From positions 1 through 19,815 of the forward strand of contig QMQE01000028.1 of assembly GCA_003650445.1 (NCBI GenBank): 19,815 nt of DNA, written 5' to 3'. Below, piece after piece: positions 8,317 to 14,731 of this stretch. Position 1 is the stretch's first letter. Every line of letters begins with the position of its first letter. Under the pieces are notes generated by a model that was given only the letters and a program-made list of their open reading frames with translations, ran no database searches and was not told where the DNA came from. A program made the translations under genes and the position numbers. This stretch comes from Acidobacteriota bacterium. Its GTDB lineage: Bacteria > Acidobacteriota > Holophagae > Thermotomaculales > Thermotomaculaceae.

Positions 8317-8529
8317 TCATTCTTCCTCATCTCCTTCGCCAAAATAGAAATAATTGGCACAGGATTTGGAGCAGAACTGGCGTCCCCCGAAAGAATAGCC
8401 ACAGTTGGGGCAGAAGATGGCGAAACACATGGGGCACTTCTGCAGAAGAGTTGTTTCTTCTTCTGTAATGCCACAGAATTTACATTTCAGCAGTTCTTTG
8501 TGATCTACAAAGCGGGAGCTGTCAGACAT
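8317..8529 (-). CDS. Small Cys-rich zinc-binding protein
   Basis: This codes for 70 residues from the ATG at 8529; the frame's first ATG at 8577 would lie deep inside the kinase gene. The start overlaps the last 8 nt of the kinase gene, so translation is probably coupled. Eight cysteines form four pairs: CKFC (16, 19), CPMC (32, 35), CPNC (40, 43) and CSKSC (53, 57). This pattern can hold two zinc ions in treble-clef or ribbon folds. The C-terminus is acidic (FGEGDEEE) and there is no signal or membrane segment, so the protein is cytoplasmic. I do not recognise a named family. Its tight link to the kinase suggests that it may be a partner, adaptor or sensor for that kinase. Confidence 0.75.
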   Translation of the reverse strand: MSDSSRFVDHKELLKCKFCGITEEETTLLQKCPMCFAIFCPNCGYSFGGRQFCSKSCANYFYFGEGDEEE

Positions 8530-9337
8530 GATTACGGGCATCCATCGGCATCTGGATTGTAAATACCGTCCCCACATTTCTTGTGGAATTTACCAGTATC
8601 TTACCGCCGTGGCGCTCCACGGCCAGTTTGCAGAAAGTGAGCCCGATACCTGTATCCATCTGTTCTTTTCGTTTTTCCGGGTTGAGTTGAATAAATGCCT
8701 GGAATATTTTTTCAAGGTCGGTTTCTTCCATTCCTTCCCCGTTGTCGATAATCCGAATTTCGTATTGCCCTGCTTTTTTGTCCATGGATAGAGATATTTC
8801 CACCCGTCCCTTTCCTTCTTTGGTGTGACGCAGGGAATTGGACATTATATTCTCGAGAACGCGTTTCAAAACTTCTCTGTCCGCCACAGCAAGATCAAAA
8901 GATTCCGGGGGGTAGAAAAGAATTTCCTTTTTCTCCAGCTGCAGGCGAATCTGGAATTCCCGTTTTGTCTCTTCAACAAGGAGTGGGATGTCTACCGGTT
9001 CAAGCACCAGCGTCAGCCCACCGCCACCGTATTTGGACACATCCAGGGCATTTAACACCATCGCAAACACCCGGTTAATAGAGTCCAGGGCATTGGCAAT
9101 GTATTTTTTTTGTTCAAACACGCCGAGCATATCTGCCATTTCCGGGTCTTGGAGCAGTTCCAGTGAACTCTTGGAAACAGACAGGGGATTTTTCATATCG
9201 TGGATAAACATTTCCAGATATTCCTTGTGGCGTATGGCAGTACGGCGATAAGTCTCCTGCTTGTGCCGGGTCCATATCAGCATTACAAGCAACACAATAT
9301 TGATGAATAGGCTGACCAGTAACAACGTGTATTCCAT
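8522..9337 (-). CDS. Membrane-anchored sensor histidine kinase, orphan
   Basis: This codes for 271 residues. One membrane helix (about 4-22) is followed directly by a dimerisation/phosphoacceptor region with FIHDMKNPL (His 46), then an ATPase domain with the N box (LENIMSNSLRHT, about 161-172), the G1 box (DNGEGM, 198-203), the F box (KIFQAFIQL) and the G2 box (TGIGLTFCK, 229-237). All catalytic motifs are intact. No HAMP, PAS or outer sensor domain is present, so the input must come through the short helix, the cytoplasm or a partner. No response regulator lies in this window. The gene ends overlapping the Cys-rich protein by 8 nt. A TTGACA promoter lies so close upstream that transcription would start at about the ATG itself. 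Confidence 0.92.
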   Translation of the reverse strand: MEYTLLLVSLFINIVLLVMLIWTRHKQETYRRTAIRHKEYLEMFIHDMKNPLSVSKSSLELLQDPEMADMLGVFEQKKYIANALDSINRVFAMVLNALDVSKYGGGGLTLVLEPVDIPLLVEETKREFQIRLQLEKKEILFYPPESFDLAVADREVLKRVLENIMSNSLRHTKEGKGRVEISLSMDKKAGQYEIRIIDNGEGMEETDLEKIFQAFIQLNPEKRKEQMDTGIGLTFCKLAVERHGGKILVNSTRNVGTVFTIQMPMDARNHV

Positions 9338-9343
9338 ACCATT

Positions 9344-9372
9344 ATTTAACGGTTCAATGGCATAATTGTCAA
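9344..9372 (-). promoter_or_regulatory. Promoter for the kinase pair, TTGACA-N17-TTAAAT
   Basis: On the minus strand TTGACA (9372-9367) is followed after 17 nt by TTAAAT (9349-9344). The expected start, about seven bases further on, falls at the kinase ATG (9337). The message would therefore be leaderless or nearly so, and no Shine-Dalgarno sequence is seen before that ATG. Confidence 0.5.
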
Positions 9373-9420
9373 GAGAAACCTTTTCCCCTTCAAAATCAAC
9401 GACTCAAACGCCGACCGGCA

Positions 9421-9524
9421 GGAAGGCAGAAAGTGAAAGTGCGAGTGAGCGAAAGAAGGGAATTGGCTCTTCTCTGCCTTTTTGTCACCCTTCACTTCCC
9501 TTTCTTTGCTCGACTTTGCCTTCC
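9421..9524. repeat. Imperfect purine/pyrimidine inverted repeat
   Basis: The left arm at 9421-9462 begins GGAAGGCA and ends AAAGAAGGGAA. The right arm at 9496-9524, read on the other strand, has the same beginning and nearly the same end, but lacks about 13 nt of the middle. The element lies in the roughly 350-nt space between the divergent kinase and aminotransferase promoters. The rest of that gap holds the two promoters and a 38-nt copy of a dispersed repeat; an open frame across this region (9366-9689) has no ribosome site and I do not regard it as a gene. Confidence 0.6.
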
Positions 9525-9539
9525 ACTCAGCCTTGTCCT

Positions 9540-9577
9540 GGTGAATCCGCTGTCTTTCTCCGCTTCTTCTCTCTGCC
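9540..9577 (-). repeat. Dispersed 38-nt repeat, copy A
   Basis: Read on the minus strand, 9577 to 9540 matches 14374-14411 on the plus strand at 32 of 38 positions by hand alignment. Both begin GGCAGA and contain AGAAGAAGC and GAGAAAG, and both end TCACC. Both copies are intergenic, and both lie at the edge of a larger imperfect inverted repeat. Confidence 0.65.
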
Positions 9578-9614
9578 GCTTTTGTCTCTAAATTTCAAAT
9601 ATGTTTGGATAGAA

Positions 9615-9643
9615 TTGACAGGGGTATGCTTTTGCGTTATAAA
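9615..9643 (+). promoter_or_regulatory. Strong promoter TTGACA-N17-TATAAA
   Basis: A perfect TTGACA at 9615-9620 and TATAAA at 9638-9643 are spaced by 17 nt. The start would be near 9650, leaving a leader of about 80 nt before the aminotransferase ATG at 9731. This promoter probably drives both the aminotransferase and pckA. Confidence 0.7.
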
Positions 9644-9730
9644 CGTAACATTATCAGCTGAGCTGTCGACTCAAACAGATCTTTTTTAATTATGTTATCC
9701 GATCAAATGGATCAAATGGAGGAGTACCTT

Positions 9731-10948
9731 ATGAGTATCGGCCTGATGGCAAGGTCTCTGGTTGAATCGCCCACAATGCGGCTCAATGAAGAGGCACGGA
9801 AGATGCGGGAGCGGGGAGAACCGGTCATTCACTTAGGTATTGGCGAACCCAAGAGCCCGACCCCGGTGGACGCGATTCGCAGCGCCATGGCAAAGCTGTC
9901 AGACGCCAATATTCACTACACCCCCACCGATGGGACACCTGAGTTGAAACAGGCCATCATTCGATATATGGATGACAACTATGACCGTCAGGTGGCACCG
10001 GATCAGGTAATCGCGTCCGGAGGGGCCAAGCAGTCCCTCAGCGTGATTCTGGCCAGTATTCTCAACCCTCAGGATGAAGTCATTATTCCGGCTCCATACT
10101 GGGTCAGCTATCCGGAAATGGTGAAAATCGCTTACGGCGTCCCGGTGATTGTTCATCCGGAAGATGGCCGCTTCCAGCCGCGTTTTTCAGAAATAGCCGA
10201 CGCTGTAACCTCATACACAAAAGCCATTATTATCAACAACCCCAATAACCCGTCCGGTGCGATTTATTCGGAAGATTTTATTCGGGAAATTGTCCGCTTT
10301 TGCGAGGGAAAAGGCATCTGGCTCATCATGGACGACATTTACCATAAATTGGTATATGGCGGAAAAATGTGTGTTCCGGCTACGCGTTTCACCGACCGGA
10401 ATATTGATGATTCTAAAATTATCATTTTAAACGGTATTTCAAAGCTATACGCCATGACAGGGTTTCGCATTGGCTGGGTTGTTGCACCGAGAAAACTGGT
10501 CAAGACCATGATTAAGGTGCAGGGACACGGTTCATCCTGCCCACCGGCAGTATCACAGGCCGCAGCTGCCGGGGCGCTGAATGGGATTCAAAGTATGGTA
10601 GAAAATCTCCGCCTCACCCTCCAGAACCTTCGGGATCTCATGGTGCAGGAACTGGAAGGATTCAACGGCATACGCATCACAAAACCCGATGGTGCACTCT
10701 ATTGCCTGGCTGATTTTCGTGCCTATAGCAATAAATCCGAGGAGCTTGCCCACTTCCTGCTGAAGAAGGTCATGGTTGTGACAGTTCCGGGCAGTGCCTT
10801 TGGAATGGAAGGGTTTCTCCGGCTGTCATTCTGCAAGAGTGTAAAGGATATCACGGAGGGTATCGCCCGGATAAAATGGGCACTGGACACCACATCACCC
10901 AACGAGATCTTTATCAATGACCATAAACTGGTGAGGGACTGGTTATGA
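9731..10948 (+). CDS. Class I aminotransferase, aspartate-type (PLP-dependent)
   Basis: This codes for 405 residues from the ATG at 9731, which has GGAGGAG six bases upstream; the frame opens earlier at 9692 without a ribosome site. Class I fold-type motifs are present: GIGEP near residue 36, SGGAKQSLS at 96-104, NNPNNPSG at 169-176 with the PLP-contacting Asn, DDIYHK at 201-206, and ISKLYAMTGFRIGW with the PLP lysine at 238 and Arg 246. FLRLSF near the C-terminus carries the carboxylate-binding arginine. The SKxxAMTGxR form matches the I-gamma subgroup of aspartate and prephenate aminotransferases. The likely reaction is aspartate plus 2-oxoglutarate to oxaloacetate plus glutamate; aromatic or other substrates cannot be excluded. 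It overlaps pckA by 4 nt, which favours the oxaloacetate-forming reading. Confidence 0.92.
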   Translation: MSIGLMARSLVESPTMRLNEEARKMRERGEPVIHLGIGEPKSPTPVDAIRSAMAKLSDANIHYTPTDGTPELKQAIIRYMDDNYDRQVAPDQVIASGGAKQSLSVILASILNPQDEVIIPAPYWVSYPEMVKIAYGVPVIVHPEDGRFQPRFSEIADAVTSYTKAIIINNPNNPSGAIYSEDFIREIVRFCEGKGIWLIMDDIYHKLVYGGKMCVPATRFTDRNIDDSKIIILNGISKLYAMTGFRIGWVVAPRKLVKTMIKVQGHGSSCPPAVSQAAAAGALNGIQSMVENLRLTLQNLRDLMVQELEGFNGIRITKPDGALYCLADFRAYSNKSEELAHFLLKKVMVVTVPGSAFGMEGFLRLSFCKSVKDITEGIARIKWALDTTSPNEIFINDHKLVRDWL

Positions 10949-12585
10949 TGGATTTTTTAAATATCAAAACTCCAGCACAGAAAATCTGTACCGAGCGGGC
11001 CAGTGAATTTAATCTGGAAAGCCTCGGGCTGAAGAATATTCGCAAGGCATACTGGAATCTGCCGTCTGCGGCTCTGTACGAAGAAGCGCTTTTTCGTCGT
11101 GAGGGGAGCATTGCCCACATGGGGCCATTGATTGTCAACACAGGCAAGCACACCGCACGGGCTGCCAACGACAAATTCATTGTCCGGGAAACCGACAGTG
11201 AAAATCACATCTGGTGGGGGGAATACAACCGTCCCTTCAGTGAAGACAAATTCAACGACGTACTGAACCGGCTCCAGGCGTTCTTCCAGCAACGAGATGT
11301 CTTTGTCCAGGACTGCTATGGCGGTGCCCATCCGGATTTTAGGCTGCCGGTGCGGGTGGTAACTGAACTGGCCTGGCATTCACTCTTTGTGAGGAACATG
11401 CTCATTCCACCGAAAACCATGGATGAATATCGTCATTTTGTCCCTGGATTTACCGTCATCTGCGCCCCCTCCTTCCGGGCAATCCCTGAAATGGACGGAA
11501 CCCAAAGTGGCACCTTTATCCTGTTGAGCTTCAAACACCGCATTGCCCTCCTCGGCGGTACCGGTTACGGTGGTGAAATCAAGAAAGCCGTCTTCAGTGT
11601 AATGAATTACCTCCTGCCATTGCAAAACGTCATGACCATGCACTGCTCCGCCAACGTGGGTAAAAAAGGGGATGTTGCCCTGTTCTTCGGCCTGTCGGGA
11701 ACCGGCAAAACCACACTGTCCGCCGACCCGCGCAGGCAACTCATCGGGGATGATGAACACGGCTGGTGTGACGACGGGGTTTTCAACTTTGAAAACGGCT
11801 GCTACGCCAAAGTCATCAACCTTTCCGCTTCGGCGGAACCGGAAATCTATGCCTGCACCCGCCGCTTTGGAACCATACTGGAAAACGTTGTGTTTGATCC
11901 GATTTCGAGGCGGCTGGATCTTGATGATGAAACATTGACAGAGAATACCCGGGCCTCTTACCCCCTGACCTACATCGACAACTCCGTCCCGGAAAAACGG
12001 GCTGGGCATCCCAGAAACATCATCCTGCTTACCTGTGATGCCTCCGGAGTTATGCCACCCATTGCCCGCCTTTCCCCGGACCAGGCGCTGTACCATTTCA
12101 TTTCCGGCTATACCGCGAAGGTCAGCGGCACTGAACTTGACCTCGGCCTGGAACCTGAAATCACCTTCAGCGCCTGTTTCGGTGCCCCTTTTATGGTTCA
12201 TTCCCCCCACTACTACGCAGAGCTCTTAAAACAGAAAATCCTCCGTTATGATGTCCGTTGCTGGCTCGTGAACACCGGCTGGACCGGTGGCCCCTTTGGA
12301 ATCGGGAAACGAATCAGTATCCGCTACACCCGCGCACTGCTGGACGCGGCTCTGGATGGCAAACTGGACAGTGTGGAGTACAGGAAAGATGAAATGTTCG
12401 GATTTGAAGTGCCAAAGACCTGCCCGAATGTACCGGACAAAGTGTTAACCCCGGAAGCCGCATGGCATGATCCCAAAGCCTATTGGCAGAAATATCGGCA
12501 GCTTGCAGCTCTCTATATTGAAAACTTCAAGAAATTCAAGAAGGGCGCATCCCCGGAGGTCATTGCCTGCAACCCGAAAAAGTAA
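10945..12585 (+). CDS. pckA: Phosphoenolpyruvate carboxykinase (ATP)
   Basis: This codes for 546 residues; E. coli PckA has 540. It converts oxaloacetate and ATP to PEP, CO2 and ADP, the entry step of gluconeogenesis in the cytoplasm. Seen in order: HMGPLIVNTGKHTAR near the N-terminus; LGGTGYGGEIKKAVF at about 203-217 with the metal-binding lysine; MHCSANVG with His 233; the P-loop GLSGTGKTTLS at 249-259, which marks the ATP-type enzyme; IGDDEHGW with the metal-binding aspartate near 269; and later NTGWTGGPFGIGKRISI. All key residues appear intact. The ATG at 10945 overlaps the aminotransferase stop by 4 nt (a second ATG follows at once), so the two are coupled and probably made in fixed ratio. 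A hairpin follows 32 nt after the stop. Confidence 0.97.
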   Translation: MMDFLNIKTPAQKICTERASEFNLESLGLKNIRKAYWNLPSAALYEEALFRREGSIAHMGPLIVNTGKHTARAANDKFIVRETDSENHIWWGEYNRPFSEDKFNDVLNRLQAFFQQRDVFVQDCYGGAHPDFRLPVRVVTELAWHSLFVRNMLIPPKTMDEYRHFVPGFTVICAPSFRAIPEMDGTQSGTFILLSFKHRIALLGGTGYGGEIKKAVFSVMNYLLPLQNVMTMHCSANVGKKGDVALFFGLSGTGKTTLSADPRRQLIGDDEHGWCDDGVFNFENGCYAKVINLSASAEPEIYACTRRFGTILENVVFDPISRRLDLDDETLTENTRASYPLTYIDNSVPEKRAGHPRNIILLTCDASGVMPPIARLSPDQALYHFISGYTAKVSGTELDLGLEPEITFSACFGAPFMVHSPHYYAELLKQKILRYDVRCWLVNTGWTGGPFGIGKRISIRYTRALLDAALDGKLDSVEYRKDEMFGFEVPKTCPNVPDKVLTPEAAWHDPKAYWQKYRQLAALYIENFKKFKKGASPEVIACNPKK

Positions 12586-12616
12586 GCAGAAAAAAAAGCA
12601 GACCCAGGAAAACGAA

Positions 12617-12640
12617 GGCCCCGGCATATGTGCCAGGGCC
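12617..12640 (+). terminator. Probable terminator after pckA
   Basis: GGCCCCGGCA and TGCCAGGGCC form a 10-bp stem with one mismatch around a TATG loop. An A-rich stretch precedes it. The T tract after it is weak (TGTTCATTCTG), so termination may be partial. Confidence 0.55.
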
Positions 12641-12717
12641 TGTTCATTCTGTCCGAACTGATTCATGTCATCATGTGCTAAAGTTGGGAGAACAAAATAA
12701 GCTTACCGGGAGTCAAT

Positions 12718-13545
12718 ATGAAAATCGCATTGGTGCAGCAACACGCGACAGAGAATAAGAAAGACAATCTGGAACGGGGCCTGGCCGCTCTCGTGGAAGC
12801 CGCTTTCAGAGGTGCAAAACTGGTCTGTTACGGGGAACTGGCGTTTGAGCCCTTTTATCCCCAGACATTGCCGGATGGCGATATCAGGGAATTGGCGGAA
12901 CCGATACCGGGGCCAGTGACGGAAATATTCATGTCAAAGGCAAGGGAACTGGGCGTTGTTGTGGTACTGAACCTCTTTGAGCTGGATGATGACAAGGCCT
13001 ACGACTGCTCCCCGATAATTGACGCAGACGGTTCTCTTCTCGGCAAGACCCGGATGGCCCATATCTGCGAATATGAAGGGTTTCATGAACAGCATTATTA
13101 CGTAAAAGGTGACCTTGGTGCGCCTGTGTTCGACACGGCAGTGGGCCGCATCGGCATCGCGATCTGTTACGATCGTCACTATCCGGAATACATGCGCGCG
13201 CTGAAGCAAAACGGAGCTGAACTGGTGGTGGTACCCCAGGCCGGGGCCGTGGGAGAGTGGCCCGAAGGGCTATATGAAGCGGAAATGCGGGTGGCGGCAT
13301 TCCAGAACGGCTATTTCACCGCACTCTGCAACCGGGTAGGAAAAGAACCCGCCATTACGTTTTCCGGTGAGTCCTTTGTCTGCGATCCGAAAGGTCGGGT
13401 CATTGCAAAAGCCGAAACCGGCATCGACGAAATCCTCTACTGCAACATTGATTTTGATCAGATTTCCCGCTCCCCCGCCGAACTCAATTTCCTCCCCGAT
13501 CGACGATCGGAAGACAGCACCGGATGGTTCTTCTCTGTAAATTAA
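12718..13545 (+). CDS. Carbon-nitrogen hydrolase (nitrilase superfamily), atypical active site
   Basis: This codes for 275 residues; the ATG has GGGAG five bases upstream. It is a full-length single-domain nitrilase-superfamily enzyme. The catalytic glutamate is Glu 40 in CYGELAFEP. The nucleophile is Cys 150 in GIAICYDRHYPEYMRA, close to the ICYGRHHP form of beta-ureidopropionase. GKTRMAHI (109-116) lines up with GKTRKNHI of beta-ureidopropionase, so the position of the usual catalytic lysine is Met 113. Lys 110 lies three residues earlier. The rest of the chain (VVPQAGAVGEWP, AAFQNGYFTALCNRVG) is well kept, which argues against decay. Likely substrates are carbamoyl-amines or amides, but the changed residue makes any named activity unsafe. 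It stands alone after the pckA hairpin. Confidence 0.85.
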   Translation: MKIALVQQHATENKKDNLERGLAALVEAAFRGAKLVCYGELAFEPFYPQTLPDGDIRELAEPIPGPVTEIFMSKARELGVVVVLNLFELDDDKAYDCSPIIDADGSLLGKTRMAHICEYEGFHEQHYYVKGDLGAPVFDTAVGRIGIAICYDRHYPEYMRALKQNGAELVVVPQAGAVGEWPEGLYEAEMRVAAFQNGYFTALCNRVGKEPAITFSGESFVCDPKGRVIAKAETGIDEILYCNIDFDQISRSPAELNFLPDRRSEDSTGWFFSVN

Positions 13546-13633
13546 CTAGTGTGTCTCGAGAATTACCCATGTATAATATTGAAGGACATTTGAACAGACA
13601 ATAGCCAGACTATCAATGGGGGGATAATGAAAA

Positions 13634-14242
13634 ATGGCGACATGCAAAATAGCGGTGTTACTGATTTTGGCGATTCTTATTGGAGCTTATGCCTGCAACG
13701 GAAATCACAAGCAAACAGGCAATAAACACAACGGGCCTAAAATACGAGAAACAACCTTGAATAAAAATCCTTATCCTGGTCTTCGAACTCAGGCAATAAA
13801 TGTGACTGCTGAGCAATTAAAACTAAAACTGCAAAATGATAATGAACTGTACGGAATCATAATGGACTGGAACATGGGGGACTTCATTCTAACCGTAGTC
13901 TCGTTCAAGACGGGAGATGCAAGTCTCTATTTGAGCACTGGGCAGGCATACATTGGAGGGCATTCACGCGAAACAGTGCATAATGCTGCAATAAATTTTA
14001 TATCAATTGGGAAACAATATCTTGCGAAAGCAATAAGGACAGAGAAGATTGAGCCGGCAGAAGGGGAAAAGATAGACTTCTACTTTTTAACCCGATCAGG
14101 AAGATACTATGTTGAAGATGAATTTTCTCGGATAGAAGATTCAAGTTCCGAATTGCTTGGACTTTTTAAAGCGGGAGACAGAGTAATAACTGAGTATAGG
14201 CTAATAGACGAAGCAAATCGAAAACACAATGGGAGTAATTGA
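13634..14242 (+). CDS. Exported lipoprotein-like protein, unknown function
   Basis: This codes for 202 residues. The N-terminus has Lys 5, a hydrophobic core (IAVLLILAILIG) and AYAC, which could be a lipobox, although alanine at -3 is not ideal. The mature part has WNMGDFILTVVSFKTGDASL, GQAYIGGHS, IDFYFLTRSGRYYVE and a C-terminal VITEYRLI. To my memory these resemble a widespread uncharacterised family with a GG-containing strand and an FYxLTxxG motif, but I cannot check this. The start is uncertain: the only strong ribosome site (GGGGGG, 13618-13623) is ten bases upstream of this ATG and three upstream of an out-of-frame ATG at 13627 that opens only 32 codons. A TATAAT lies at 13572-13577 without a good -35. 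Codons are clearly richer in A and T than in pckA, which hints at transfer. Confidence 0.7.
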   Translation: MATCKIAVLLILAILIGAYACNGNHKQTGNKHNGPKIRETTLNKNPYPGLRTQAINVTAEQLKLKLQNDNELYGIIMDWNMGDFILTVVSFKTGDASLYLSTGQAYIGGHSRETVHNAAINFISIGKQYLAKAIRTEKIEPAEGEKIDFYFLTRSGRYYVEDEFSRIEDSSSELLGLFKAGDRVITEYRLIDEANRKHNGSN

Positions 14243-14373
14243 CCTCTGTTCTATTTTCGGTAATCTTGGATAATTCCCGGAACACGTTTTGCATTTTTTT
14301 TGTACCTCTAGGCTCAGACAAGTGATGGCCCGGGAGATGGAAATGGCTGGTAATTTTTTTTAGCGACGTGGAC

Positions 14374-14475
14374 GGCAGAAAGAAGAAGCAGAGAAAGGAA
14401 TCGGACTCACCGCAGAGTACGCAGAGACCGCTGAGGGGGAGGAGCGGAAGGAAATGAAAGGAGATTCCTCTCTGC
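14374..14475. repeat. Imperfect inverted repeat with dispersed copy B and CGCAGAG units
   Basis: GCAGAGAAAGGAATC (14388-14402) pairs with GATTCCTCTCTGC (14463-14475) apart from a 2-nt difference. Its left edge, 14374-14411, is the second copy of the 38-nt repeat found inverted at 9540-9577. Between the arms lies CACCGCAGAGTACGCAGAG (14409-14427), whose CGCAGAG unit occurs twice. From memory, very similar CGCAGAG-rich strings are common between genes in many environmental bacteria. This fills part of the 490-nt gap between the convergent genes ending at 14242 and 14732. The short minus-strand frames crossing it have no ribosome site and translate the repeat. Confidence 0.65.
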
Positions 14476-14552
14476 ACAAGATAACATATCGCAGAAAATC
14501 CGTTATCTTTATGCTCTGTTTTGGCCTCATACTGACAATGATTTGCATTCAA

Positions 14553-14606
14553 CAGTCCGGTAATTTCTCATAATCCAGCAATGTGACCCCGGGATTACTT
14601 GGACTG
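14553..14606. repeat. Stem-loop in the convergent gap
   Basis: CAGTCCGGTAAT (14553-14564) and ATTACTTGGACTG (14594-14606) pair over about 11 bp with a small bulge. Inside, TAATCC (14571-14576) can pair instead with GGATTA (14592-14597), so two alternative folds compete. No T tract follows on either strand. Apart from this and the repeat at 14374-14475 I see nothing in the gap. Confidence 0.4.
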
Positions 14607-14731
14607 TCCCTGCGTTTTCCCCAATGGTAATTAAACAAGCCTCTTGCAGTAAGGCGAAGAAGAAAAACCGCAGTATAAAAACAGTATTTTGCCTGTCAAA
14701 TTGTCCGAATTGTCATCACGGATATGACGAA

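Noticed and set aside
9366..9689. 107-codon plus-strand ORF
   Set aside because: It crosses an inverted repeat and the aminotransferase promoter and has no ribosome site.
11380..12210. 276-codon minus-strand ORF
   Set aside because: It is antisense to pckA and reads as a low-complexity shadow of a strongly biased gene.
12601..12717. A separate promoter for the nitrilase-like gene
   Set aside because: No pair of -35 and -10 boxes with proper spacing could be found; read-through of the weak pckA hairpin remains possible.
14409..14437. CRISPR-like or tandem array from CGCAGAG units
   Set aside because: There are only two to three imperfect units with no regular spacers and no cas genes.
14166..14552. 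128-codon minus-strand ORF in the convergent gap
   Set aside because: It overlaps the lipoprotein-like gene end and translates the CGCAGAG-type repeat (VLCGESDSFL), a known type of false ORF.
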